A DNA stretch of 64,000 nt, from the NCBI GenBank assembly GCA_010279815.1, contig QEOQ01000395.1, positions 183,913 to 247,912 of the forward strand. Reading direction: 5' to 3'. This stretch comes from Brachionus plicatilis (Eukaryota; Rotifera; Eurotatoria; Ploima; Brachionidae). Within the stretch, counting starts at the first letter, position 1. Each line of letters begins with the position of its first letter. Below are positions 32,477-43,317 of this stretch, piece by piece. The position numbers and the translations under genes are program-made. Below the pieces are notes generated by a model. It was not told where the DNA came from, ran no database searches, and saw only the letters and a program-made list of their open reading frames with translations.

Positions 32477-32640
32477 AGTTTTTTACTTTTTAGCTTCAAA
32501 CTAGATGCGGCAGTTTTAGTGAGACAATCAGTTGGATTAATATCTTTATGAGGTTGACAAGGTATGATTAAATGCAACTGTTCTCCTTCATGTGCCACTA
32601 ATCGTTTTAGTTGTAAGAAATTAATATACAATTCACGTTC
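32477..32640 (-). pseudogene. Small relic of an LTR-retrotransposon pol (RNase H end), tentative
   Basis: The minus strand is open and reads FLQLKRLVAHEGEQLHLI, then PCQPHKDINPTDCLTKTAAS. The NPTDCLTK phrase resembles the end of the RNase H domain in copia or BEL/Pao elements (NPADxLTK). Nothing else of the element is present, and the C-terminal end runs into the inverted-repeat tip at 32476. Assignment is weak. Confidence 0.3.
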
Positions 32641-32915
32641 TCATGGTGGTTATTGGTCATGTAAGAATAAAATTTAAAATAGGTTTTATTTAATCGATTT
32701 CTATAATTACTGAACCTATCTCCTAAAAAATATTATCTCTTAAATATACAAAAAGCAGTCTCTTAGATAACTGTAATTGTCTCTATAAATTATTATTTTT
32801 ATAACTAAAATTAATGAAAGTATAGCAATTTTTTTAAATATTTTATTGAAAATTTATTGAAATTTTTAGAAAGAAAATATGAAATATTGAAATATAAAAA
32901 TGCAAATTATGTAAG

Positions 32916-33182
32916 TTATATTGGTCTACCAAGACCTCCTTTTTTAGGTTCTGTATTTGTATTTGAAGCTGTTTCAACTTGTTTAAATTTCTTAGCAATT
33001 TGTTCTGACACTGTTTCTATTTATTTTCTTTTTTTTGAAACTGTATCAATTGTATCAGCATATATCCAATCTTGCTTTTGTCTCTTTTTTGGTTCTTGAT
33101 GCTGTTCTTCTAAATCTTAGCTTTCGGTACCACTTTCCGAATGGTAAGGTTGAAGAAGAATGTAATCAGTGTCTGATTCCAT
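32916..33182 (-). pseudogene. Decayed small ORF with AT-hook-like end
   Basis: From ATG at 33182 the minus strand reads MESDTDYILLQPYHSESGTE, then a stop, DLEEQHQEPKKRQKQDWIYA, a second stop, and a lysine-rich tail ending KKGGLGRPI before TAA at 32916. The composition is peptide-like, and the GRP core resembles an AT-hook. It is comparable in style to the open frame at 59521-59808. Probably the N-terminus of a transposon-encoded DNA-binding protein; family unknown. Confidence 0.35.
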
Positions 33183-33361
33183 AGTTTAAAAGTAAAAATT
33201 AAAAGTTAAATGTTGAATTTAATAGAAAGTATAAGAAAAAAGATTTTATTTATACTAGAGTTTAAATTAATTTTTATTTTTATTCATTTCATGCGAGAGA
33301 AGGTTAGACAATTAGCTGAGAGGAAGAAGGGAAGTGCTCAACAAGGAGGAAGAGAGTAAGA

Positions 33362-33838
33362 ATGAAGGGAGGCATTACCGATGGGTCATCCGAGGAAATG
33401 AGCTCAGAAGAATTAAACAAACGTCAACTAATACAGCAGATAAGTAGCAATTTCATTGTTAAAAAGAAAAATAGAAAAACTGAGAATTTTAAAGTTAAAA
33501 ATAATTATGTAATTAATGATAATAGAATAGTTAGGGGGAGTGGTGGATCTTTTTCTAGCCAGGACAATGAAATTCTTGGGTCGCCTTTACTGAATTGTTG
33601 TTTAGACAAGAAAAGGATAAGCTTTCGTCAACTTTTTCTCACTTGTATTTATACAAATGCCTCTTCACTCAACAACAAACTTACGGAGCTTGTTGTCCGA
33701 CTGGATAAGTTGGATAGGCCACATATTGTATGTGTATCTGAGACTTGGTATTCCGAGTACTCGATACCGTGTATATCTGGATATACTCTATACCGAAAAG
33801 ACAGAAGGGACGTGGCGGTGGAGTTTGTATATATGTGA
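33362..33838 (+). pseudogene. LINE endonuclease, N-terminal part before the first frameshift
   Basis: ATG 33362 opens a lysine- and serine-rich leader and then enters the APE-type endonuclease: CIYTNASSLNNKLTELVVRL and VCVSETWYS, where the E of SETW is catalytic. The frame leaves the endonuclease after YTLYRKDRR near 33805 and stops at 33836-33838. The correct continuation, GGGVCIYVRE, is in another frame, consistent with loss of one base. Confidence 0.8.
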
Positions 33839-35934
33839 GAGAAGACCTCTGTTCGATAGAAGTGACCTGTAGAGTCCTATGTGCAGATGGTGTTGAACAG
33901 ATACGGTGTGGAGTGAGAAGTGGTGCAGAAAGTTTGTTGGTGGGATGCATGTACAGACCACCTAGGAGAAATGGTTTTGTCACTGAGTGTGTGAATGATT
34001 CATTAAAAGAGGCAAGGAAAATGATAGAGAATAAAATATATGATGCGGTAGTAGTCTGTGGAGATTTCAATTTCCCAGAAATCAGCTGGACATGTGATGG
34101 CGGAAATGCATGTGGAGAAAATGAGATGCGGTTCTTGGAAGGCTTAGATGAATCTTTTATGATTCAGTGTGTGGATTTTCCGACATTTATATATGGAAAA
34201 AATGGAGATTTAAGTTTATTGGATCTACTGTTAACGAGTGAGCCTGAAAGAGTTTTGGAAGTGAATGCTTTGCCACCACTAGGTGAAGCGGATAAGGCTC
34301 ATGTGTTTTTAGAGTGGAAATTTGCAATGAAAGATCTGAGCACAAGATTTTCGAAAAAAATGAGAAAAAACGTTAGAAAAGCTGATTTTGACCAAATCAA
34401 CACTGGTATGGGGTCAGTCGACTGGAAAAAAGAATTTGTTGGACGAAATGTTAATGAATGTTATGCAAGTTTTCTGAATGAGTATCTGCGACTTTTTGAG
34501 AAACAGGTCCCGGAGAAAAGAGAGAATTTGCGAAAGAGCGAAAAATGGATGAACTACGAGGTTAATAGAGAGTTAAAACTTAAGCATAGAGCTTGGTATA
34601 AGATGAAATCATGTAAAAAAAGTACTTTCGAAATAAGTAAATATGATTATGGAAAAGCATGTAGAGAGTTAAAAAAGAAATTAGGAATAGTAAAATCGGA
34701 TTATGAGAACAAACTGTCTAAAATAGCAAAAAGTGATCCGAAACTAATCTATGCTTATGTAAGAAGCAAAATGGGAGTAAAGGAAGAAAAAAGAATGTTA
34801 AGAACAAAAGAGGGTGAAGTAACGAGTGACAAAAAACTGATAGCTGAGTTATTAAATGATCAGTTTCATTCAGTCTTTAATAAAGAAACCAATGATAATA
34901 TGCCTTTTTTTCCTTTACGTACTTCCTCTACTTTCGATATTGAGATTGTCATGCAGGAGCTAAACGAGGATCTGATTGAACGGAGACTAGAGAAATTAAA
35001 TGGAAACAAATCGATGGGCACAGACCAAGTACATCCACTGATACTGAAAAACTGCTCAAAAACGATGTCAGTGCCATTGAAGATAATTTTCCCAAAATCA
35101 TTAGAGACAGGAAAAATTCCAAAAGAGTGGAAAAGAGCAAGTGTATCGCCGATGTACAAAAAAGGAAGTAAATTAGAGCCAGTTAATTATCGACCCGTAT
35201 CACTTACGTCAGTTGCTTGTAAAGTTCTGGAAGGTATTGTAAGGGACCGACTAATGTTTTACCTTCAAGAGAATAATCTAATAATTGGAAATCAACATGG
35301 ATTTGTTCCAAAGAAAGAATGTGTAACGAACCTACTTGAAACGCTTGATATGATCACGTCTGAGTTGGCCAAAGGTAACAGTGTGGATGAAATACTATTA
35401 GACTTCTCAAAGGCTTTTGATACGGTACCGCATCAACGACTTCTTCATAAACTACGTGGTTATGGGCTAGGTGAGAAAATAGTAAGGTGGCTCGAAGACT
35501 TTTTGAGTATGAGAACTCAGCGAGTTGTACTTGGTGATGGAGTTTCTAGATGGTCAGAGGTGCTGAGTGGAGTTCCGCAAGGGTCTGTACTTGGACCCCT
35601 GCTATTTGTTCTGTACATAAATGACCTACCTGACTGCGTTTCAAATAAAATGGAATTGTATGTAGATGACTCAAAAATACTCGGCATAGTTAATAATGTT
35701 TATGAGAGAGCGATGTTACAGAAAGATCTGGATGCAGTATGTCAATGGATAGAGGTTTGGCGTATGGGACTGTCTGCTAACAAATGTAAAGTAATTCATT
35801 TCGGCAGACTAAATGAAAGGCATAAATATACACAAAAAAGTAACGGGAATGCTATACTAGCGACCACAGATTGTGAAAGGGATCTTGGAGTGATGGTTTC
35901 ATCAGATTTAAAGTGGACCAGCCAAACAATTTAA
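33806..35934 (+). pseudogene. LINE endonuclease C-terminal part and reverse transcriptase, frameshifted
   Basis: The frame is open from 33745, but LINE similarity begins at GRGGGVCIYVRE. Endonuclease continues with GCMYRPPRRNG and VVCGDFNFPEISW. RT shows KRASVSPMYKKGSKLEPVNY, QHGFVPKKECVTNLLETLD, motif A LDFSKAFDTVPHQ, motif B SGVPQGSVLGPLLF and motif C LYVDDSKI, where the usual alanine before DD is valine. It ends in DLGVMVSSDLKWTSQTI at a stop created by the second frameshift (stop 35932-35934). About 700 residues. Confidence 0.85.
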
Positions 35935-35935
35935 A

Positions 35936-36448
35936 GTGAAAAGTGCTTGTGCGAAAGCGAGTAGGGTACTAGGAATGCTAAAGCGAACGTTTACAAGTAG
36001 AGAGGAAAGACTGTGGGTAAGATTGTATATTTCCATGGTGAGACCCCACCTAGATTACGCAGTGCAGGTTTGGAATACAAGTATGAAGATGGATGTGAAT
36101 GGGTTGGAAAAGGTGCAAGAGAGGGCAACAAAAATACCTATGTCTGTAAGAAACATGCCGTATGAAATGAGGTTGAAAAAATTAGGACTGACAAAGCTGA
36201 GTGAAAGAAGAGTGAGAGGGGACTTGATTGAAATGTACAAAATGGTAAGCTTGGTCAAGAATCTAGTGAATAAATCAGAAAACAAGGGACCAGCCGGGGC
36301 GTTAAGAGGAAATAGCATCAGAGTCCATAGAGAAAGTTTCCCAGCTCAAATTAGAAACGATTTTGCTGCTGCAGTAAGTGCCAGACATGTATTTTTCACC
36401 ACTTGCCTAAAATGTGAACCTCCTATCCTAAAAAGTATCCAGGTTTAA
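35936..36448 (+). pseudogene. LINE reverse transcriptase C-terminal tail after the second frameshift
   Basis: Reads KSACAKASRVLGMLKRTF, then ISMVRPHLDYAVQVWN, LEKVQERATKI, ERRVRGDLIEMYKM and a stop at 36446-36448. It is the normal tail that follows SSDLKW in CR1-group proteins, so the two frames were once one. Confidence 0.85.
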
Positions 36449-37854
36449 AACTAAAAGATGACGAATTTGTATATAAATCAAATAAAAAAGTAGGGAGATA
36501 TTGTTTGGCAAAATTTTGTTTAACAAAAGATAATTAGGTCGTTTTATAAAAATAGTTTTTGTTGTTAATTAAATGTCTTTTAAATAATTAAAAACAATTT
36601 TATCCGTTAAAATATGTAATATGTACAAAAATAAATTTTTTTAAAAAAAGCTTGACTTTAATCTCATTTGCTTGCTTTCTACTTTTTTTGGCTTGACTTT
36701 AACAGAAAAAAATAATTTAAGCTTGATTTTCCCAGTTTAGATATTTTTGGCTTGACTTTCTCGGTGAGACTGATAAAAAAAAAATTAGCTTGACTTTACT
36801 AGATTTTAGCTTGACATTTCCCTTTACTCAAAAAAAAAATGATCAAAACATACAGCTCTAACATATTTGGTTCATCCTTCATTTTGATTTCAAATCAAAA
36901 AATTTTAATTTAAATATACGGACCCATACTTATCTCCCCCATTAATACTATGCCATTTATCTCCCAGCTAGTACAAAATTTTACCAGCTTTCACGCAAGA
37001 CCAAAATCTGAGCTCTAGCATATTTGGTTCGACCTCTATTTAAGCTTCAAATCAAAATAGATAGTTTTAATTAATTAAATTTATTTTTTCAATTTTTCAT
37101 TTAAATAATTTATTTTTTAAGACTTCGTTTATTTTATTTTTTTTCATTTTTTAAATTTTTTTCATTCTTTATTTAATGAATTTAAAATTTTTTTTTTCAT
37201 TTTTGCATGTCACTAAAATACTTCTTACATTTGTTTTCACTTGAGATTTTTTACAAAATTGAGAATCTTAATGGTTATCTTATATGATTAATGTTAATTA
37301 GCCATCTCTTCTTTTAAAAGAAAATAAAGCTTAAATTTTCGAAGATTTTTAAAAATCAAGATAAATAAATAAAAATGCAAAATCACAGGCACTTGCTATT
37401 TATCTTTTTTGGCTAAAACTGGAATGACTCAAAGTGTCATAAAGGCATTAAAAATTACAAAAAATTAGGGTTTTGGTAAGAAAAGTTTTCTTACCAAAAT
37501 TTGTAATTTCACTCGCAAAAATTAGTAAAAAAATTTAAAAAATATTTTTTATTTATAAAAAGAGAGAAAAAGCATCTCCTTTTTTTTAAATAATAAAAAA
37601 AATTGTTATATTTTGAGATTTTTAAAGTAATTTACAAAAATAATTTTAAATGCAACTGATCAAATGAACACTGAAATATCTCTGCTAAATTCGAAGATAA
37701 AATTAAAAAGATTATTAAGATTTAAGGAGAAGCAATTTTTTAAATAAAAATAGGAGGATCAAAATGAATAACAAGAATAAAATTTTCTATTTTTATTTTT
37801 AAAAAATCTAAAACATTTAAAAATATTTTAACAATTAACTACAATAAAAACAGT
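36449..37854. repeat. AT-rich spacer with short dispersed repeats and a hairpin
   Basis: 36650-36820 has six copies of GCTTGACTTT or one-base variants, 20-41 bp apart. About 36852-36900 and 37009-37060 are imperfect direct repeats (AGCTCTA-CATATTTGGTTC). ATACGGACCCATACTT at about 36917 resembles ATACGGATCCATGCTT at 40113 and 42859. A perfect hairpin, TTTTGGTAAGAAAA-G-TTTTCTTACCAAAA, lies at 37471-37499. No gene. Confidence 0.5.
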
Positions 37855-39267
37855 TTAATTCTTAATTAATTTTCCTAATAAATATTCGACTGTCAAACGA
37901 TCATCAAGGATCTCGTTTGACATGAGCTTGAGGACAATTTCAATATTTTTAGTGAAATTGTGGGACCAGTCGTAGCTAAGTCTTGAACAAGTGTGAGAAA
38001 ACGTGATTGTAAATCGATTCAAAAAAGTGTACGCAAAAACAGCAATAAAATTCTGGTCGAACTGGTTGTTGTAGGTGGTGTTGAAAAAATTTAAATTTTT
38101 GAATTTAACATTCTTAATTTTGTCTTCTTGAAACGATATTTTACCAATAGACGACTGATTTACCACAGTTTCTTCATAGTCTGTCTCAAGTCCACTGTTC
38201 AACTTTTTCCAAAACTTAAGACCCTCTCTATTTTTTTTCATTTCGTGAACTTTTTTGCTGCCCTGTCTTGCAATCGACCACAAATTGTCCCCATGGTCGA
38301 ATTCTCCATACCAATACAGCATGCTGACAGCAAGCATCAAGTCTTCGCTTGACGCCTCTTGGTCCAAGCTGTAGCGCATATTTATTGCCGAACCATTCAG
38401 CACTCTAAAGCTGGTTTCATCTAAACTCCTTGATTCATTGATCAACGAAAGCATCACGGCCACAGACAGCACCCCTTGCACAGTTGTCTTGTTTATTTTG
38501 CATTTGAGGCACAAATGTTGGGTCTCGTGTTCCGTCAGACGAAAACTAAGACAAAATCTACTAAATTCACTCATTTGCTTTTCAACACTTAAACTCAAAT
38601 TTTTGACATAGTTTTGATATTTGTTGAGCTGGCTCGATTCAGAAGCAATCTGATTCAAATCAATAGAAGAATAATCAGCACTTTTGAACGGGTCGAAGAA
38701 TTTTTTCGACTTCACTTGAACCTGCTTTGCATCCATTCCACTCAACAACTTGTCTAAAAAACTGAACAAATCCTTGAACACTGCACAGGCGCCTATGCCA
38801 TCACAGCCTTTTCCAAAACATTAAATAAATTAAATTTTTTTAAATTTTACAATTCACTTACAGGCATGATTTATTGAGATAAAAAGTTGAAAATTTTTCT
38901 GCTGAAAAGAATAGAGCTTTGCGTGGAAAACTGTTTGCTGCAAATTTGCTGGTAATGAGCCAAAGTGGTTGAATCGTTCCTGGGTCTTTTCTTCGCTCAG
39001 CGCATTCTTGTGCGCCAGCTCGACACATTCCAAATTTACCAAATCAAACTCTTGGCTATTTTGTTCCACAATTGCTTGACCATTGGCAGAAAATTTCATG
39101 CGCAAATAGGGATACTTGCATTTGCACAAAATAAAGCTGTCCTTCAGACACTTCTGGAGTTTTTTCGGTTCCACAAAAGTGGCCAGGTCAAACTCTACTA
39201 AACAATTCATGCTCTCAAAGTACTCGAGCATCTCGAATTTGTTTAAATGTTTTCCTCTAACAATCAT
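37855..39267 (-). CDS. HxxxDG acyltransferase of the condensation-domain / alcohol-acyltransferase superfamily, two exons, 452 aa
   Basis: Exons are 39267-38862 and 38807-37855, with a 54-bp GT-AG intron. The join, inside a cysteine codon, makes HACCDGIGA at residues 134-142. It is a textbook HxxxDG catalytic motif (His base, Asp structural) after a strand reading QLFISIN. Upstream, FDLATFVEPKKLQKCLKDSF and YPYLRMKF match the start of chloramphenicol-acetyltransferase-like folds; the C-half has a long helical and strand pattern with few landmarks. The total length, about 450 residues, suits this superfamily (NRPS condensation domains, PapA5, WS/DGAT, BAHD, yeast Atf). No BAHD DFGWG motif is present, so BAHD membership is unlikely. 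No signal peptide or membrane segment was noticed. Acyl donor and acceptor are unknown. ATG 39267 follows TCAAA. The splice reconstructing the catalytic motif makes an active gene likely. Animal origin versus transfer from bacteria or fungi cannot be decided here. Confidence 0.8.
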
Positions 39268-39518
39268 TTTGATTTTAGCTTGAAAACTAAAATTCGGCTC
39301 TTTAAGTAGTCATTTTCGGCTAGCACGGTTCCTGTAGAAAAAACCTATTTAGATTGGTACAAATCTTCGCATGATTTTTCTAGGAATTTTATATTTAAAA
39401 CTAAAAATAGGTTTTTAAGTAGGATGGTACGACAATAATACCAAGAACTAGGTTTCATGATTAAAGCAGGTAAAAAAGAGATGGCATTTGTTGTTCTACT
39501 GAAAGATTGTGAGTATGA
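39268..39518. promoter_or_regulatory. Upstream region of the acyltransferase gene
   Basis: Less AT-extreme than its surroundings. It holds a plus-strand open stretch of about 48 codons (about 39450-39590, QELGFMIKAGKKEMAFVVLL) running into the duplicated block. No defined promoter element was identified. Confidence 0.25.
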
Positions 39519-41245
39519 TTTTTGCTTTGTAATTTATGCGGTGCTATGTGGTGACATTAGATATCAAAGCTATTTATTTTACCTGTAAATCATGAAGGGA
39601 ACAATCAAGTAAAAATTTTTGTTTTATATTTTTATTAACTTGGTTTTTGAAAAATTTACTTTTGTGTCGAGCAGTGCCATTTTGTTGAAATGAATTTTGG
39701 AGATTAAATTTTAGAATAAGCAAAAATTTGAGAAGTTAAAAAGCAATTTTTTTGCCATTTTCTTTTTGATTATTTAGTTGAATTATTTAGTTGACAAAGA
39801 TTGAAGGTTTTTCCTGGTATTTATCGAATAAATGTTTATCCTTTATGTCATCCTTATGCATGTAAATAATTATTTCTACAGAAGATCATAAAACAATCAC
39901 AAAAATAATCACTCAATGTTTTTTCTCTACTTTACTTTTTCTTTCAAATAAAAGAATAAAAATTTCTTGTTTCAAAATTTTAAAAAATTAAAATCAAATT
40001 TATTTATCACCTGAAAGAAAAAATCTTGTTTTTAAATTTTTTACATATTTTTTAACGTCAACAATTTGACGTAATTTTGATTTTAAATTTAAAAAAACCG
40101 ATCCTGCTAAAATACGGATCCATGCTTTTTAGCCCAAATTTCCTACTGCTTTGCCTTTTTTTTACGAAAAATTTAATAAGCTTTTCAACAAAAATATCAT
40201 CAAAGCTCTAGATTTTTGCTTTGTAATTTATGCGGTGCTATGTGGTGACATTAGATATCAAAGCTATTTATTTTACCTGTAAATCATGAAGGGAACAATC
40301 AAGTAAAAATTTTTGTTTTATATTTTTATTAACTTGGTTTTTGAAAAATTTACTTTTGTGTCGAGCAGTGCCATTTTGTTGAAATGAATTTTGGAGATTA
40401 AATTTTAGAATAAGCAAAAATTTGAGAAGTTAAAAAGCAATTTTTTTGCCATTTTCTTTTTGATTTTAGGTTAAAAAAATTTAACTCAGTAAATGGATGG
40501 GATGATTTTTGAAAATGCGTTTGTCAAAATTTAGTTTTAGATAGCTTTTGTTTGACTAAAAATATATAAAAAAGTAAATGATTTAAAAATAGCAGTCTAA
40601 AAATAAAATTTCAAACAATCTGAATTTTAAATTACTTTGTCTTTAGAAAGAAATTGTCAATATGCTTCTAAATTAAATTCATCATTAAAATTTAATTTTT
40701 TTCTTGAGATCAAATAAGAGCTACCAACAAAAAAATTAATTTCATATTGGAGATAGCTTTAAATATTAATTGATTTTCAGCTTGATTTTATCTCAATTTG
40801 AGATAAATAACCTAAGGATCAAGAGTTATTTTTTTTGAATTTAGTAAAAAAATGTTTTCCAAAAAATTTCACCAAAAAATTCTTTAAAATTGTAATCAAT
40901 TATTTTTTGATGATATTGAAGCAAATCAAACTGTCAATGGCTTTAATTTGGCGCGGGACTATGGCATGACGTGAAAGAAGAAATGGAATGATTTTTTATC
41001 TGGCAATCCAAGTCACTGATTACCAATTTTCTTGGATACTAGTTTTTCCAAAAACTAGTATAATTATGAGTGTACTTTTAGCTTTATTTAGATTTTCTAG
41101 ATTTAACTTGTCTTGGATATTCTAGAAATTTTTAAGAGAATAAGATATGTGATCTTTGAGTATTCATTTTTAGATACAGGATCTTAAAGTAAAGTAAACA
41201 TAAAAAATATAATCGAAAATTAAAATTGACATTGATAAATTTAAG

Positions 41246-41275
41246 CAGAGTTGTTTAAAAGTCACAAGTCTCAAG
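41246..41275 (+). mobile_element. Left tip of a CAGAGTTGTTTAAAAG element, cut by the gap
   Basis: CAGAGTTGTTTAAAAGTCAC then AAGTCTCAAG matches the terminal repeat of the element at 54973-55304. The rest falls into the N run. Confidence 0.6.
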
Positions 41276-41896
41276 NNNNNNNNNNNNNNNNNNNNNNNNN
41301 NNNNNNNNNNNNNNNNNNNNNNNNNNNNNNNNNNNNNNNNNNNNNNNNNNNNNNNNNNNNNNNNNNNNNNNNNNNNNNNNNNNNNNNNNNNNNNNNNNNN
41401 NNNNNNNNNNNNNNNNNNNNNNNNNNNNNNNNNNNNNNNNNNNNNNNNNNNNNNNNNNNNNNNNNNNNNNNNNNNNNNNNNNNNNNNNNNNNNNNNNNNN
41501 NNNNNNNNNNNNNNNNNNNNNNNNNNNNNNNNNNNNNNNNNNNNNNNNNNNNNNNNNNNNNNNNNNNNNNNNNNNNNNNNNNNNNNNNNNNNNNNNNNNN
41601 NNNNNNNNNNNNNNNNNNNNNNNNNNNNNNNNNNNNNNNNNNNNNNNNNNNNNNNNNNNNNNNNNNNNNNNNNNNNNNNNNNNNNNNNNNNNNNNNNNNN
41701 NNNNNNNNNNNNNNNNNNNNNNNNNNNNNNNNNNNNNNNNNNNNNNNNNNNNNNNNNNNNNNNNNNNNNNNNNNNNNNNNNNNNNNNNNNNNNNNNNNNN
41801 NNNNNNNNNNNNNNNNNNNNNNNNNNNNNNNNNNNNNNNNNNNNNNNNNNNNNNNNNNNNNNNNNNNNNNNNNNNNNNNNNNNNNNNNNNNNNNNN
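41276..41896. other. Assembly gap (621 N)
   Basis: A run of undetermined bases inside segment C of the duplicated block. Open frames across it are meaningless. It begins 30 bp into a repeat end, which probably explains why the assembly broke here. Confidence 0.99.
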
Positions 41897-43191
41897 TCTC
41901 ATAGCTCTTTTTGGAAAATTTCATAAAAAAAATTTCCAACTAAAAATCTCAAAAAAATTCTTTTTAAAATTTCGAAATTTTCATTTTTCAAAAGGATGAG
42001 CTTCTTTATTAATTTCAATTTTTTGTTTAGGAATATGTAAGTTTACAACAAAAAAAATGATATCAAAATCTTTCATGGAAATTTCTAAAGTAAGGCAGCT
42101 TTTTTGATGAGATAGCTTCTAGGAATGAGAAAACATGTATTTAAAAAAATGAGTTTTAAAATTAAAAAGTAGGTTTATTTTTTCTATTATAAAAGAATTT
42201 CTAGAAAACAAGAATTTTATTACACAATTGCAAGTTTTTTAATATTCATCTTATAATATAATTCAAGTTTTTTTTTCAATTGTGTAACTATGTACTCTTA
42301 TATTTAAAAAATTAAAATCAAAAAGATGCATTAACCGATTCTTTTTTGGGAACCTGACCGAATAAAAATTGGACTTAATTTGAGAAAAACAAAACAGATA
42401 AAAAATTATCATAAATTGAAATCAAAATAATTAAATTAATATGCGACAAAATAAATTATTTTATTAAAATTAAGTGGTTTTTTATCTAATAAATTATTTC
42501 TTTACGGAATAGAAATTTATGAAACAAAATTATTTAGTTGACAAAGATTGAAGGTTTTTCCTGGTATTTATCGAATAAATGTTTATCCTTTATGTCATCC
42601 TTATGCATGTAAATAATTATTTCTACAGAAGATCATAAAACAATCACAAAAATAATCACTCAATGTTTTTTCTCTACTTTACTTTTTCTTTCAAATAAAA
42701 GAATAAAAATTTCTTGTTTCAAAATTTTAAAAAATTAAAATCAAATTTAATTATCACCTGAAAGAAAAAATCTTGTTTTTAAATTTTTTACATATTTTTT
42801 AACGTCAACAATTTGACGTAATTTTGATTTTAAATTTAAAAAAACCGATCCTGCTAAAATACGGATCCATGCTTTTTAGCCCAAATTCCCTACGGCTTTG
42901 CCTTTTTTTTACGAAAAATTTAATAAGCTTTTCAACAAAAATATCATCAAAGCTCTAGGAATTTTGCTTCTATCAACACTAGCTTCTTTTGGAACTAAAT
43001 GTGGATCATCTTTTGCTAATTTGTTAAAGTTTTTTTGAAAGGAAAGATAAATTTTTTGCAATATATAGATATTTATTTTACATTAATTAATTTTTGAATA
43101 ATTTTCATGTTTCTTATTAAAAACCTGTATATTCGATTTTGGCAAATTCCATTTCTCAAGGATTTGACCTCAAAGATCAGAGAAGGTATTA

Positions 43192-43284
43192 AATACCATC
43201 CATCCAATATTCAATAGTCAATTACATTGTGGATGGTATTGTAATTTCAGTAGAACCCTTCTCAGATCCACTGAGAAGGGTTCT
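43192..43284. repeat. Two adjacent inverted repeats
   Basis: AATACCATCCA (43192-43202) pairs with TGGATGGTATT (43230-43240). AGAACCCTTCTCAG (43252-43265) pairs perfectly with 43271-43284 around ATCCA. They stand exactly at the left border of the GC-richer relic that follows. Confidence 0.8.
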
Positions 43285-43317
43285 TAGGCGAGATCTTAGG
43301 CGAGATCTTAGGCGAGG
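43282..43317. repeat. Three tandem copies of a 12-mer
   Basis: TCTTAGGCGAGA, TCTTAGGCGAGA, TCTTAGGCGAGG, leading straight into the integrase relic. Confidence 0.85.

Larger units (their letters stand above)
33285..36480 (+). mobile_element. Near-full-length CR1-like LINE with two frameshifts
   Basis: One continuous element with an N-terminal region, endonuclease and reverse transcriptase. The reading is broken near 33805 and near 35930. The 5' flank starts with a GA-rich leader (GAGAGGAAGAAGGGAAGTGC). The 3' end follows the stop at 36446-36448 with AATCAAATAAAAAAGTAGGG. No clear target duplication was found. GC is higher than the flanks but lower than the LINE at 21.4 kb, which suggests greater age. 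Confidence 0.85.
39519..42958. repeat. Broken tandem duplication (A-B-A'-C-B')
   Basis: Segment A (39519-39772) recurs almost unchanged as A' (40213-40466), starting TTTTTGCTTTGTAATTTATG. Segment B (about 39773-40212) recurs as B' (about 42527-42958), starting ATTATTTAGTTGACAAAGAT and ending CAAAGCTCTAG. In the first unit A joins B directly, with a doubled ATTATTTAGTTGA. In the second unit about 2.06 kb (segment C, 40467-42526) including the assembly gap lies between them. Either one tandem copy lost C or gained it, or two haplotypes were placed in tandem by the assembler. Confidence 0.75.

Noticed and set aside
32857..33099. 80-codon plus-strand frame
   Set aside because: Better explained as the antisense of the decayed minus-strand frame at 32916-33182, which begins with ATG and has peptide-like composition.
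41251..41939. Open frames of over 210 codons across the N run
   Set aside because: They consist of undetermined bases; nothing is known of the sequence.
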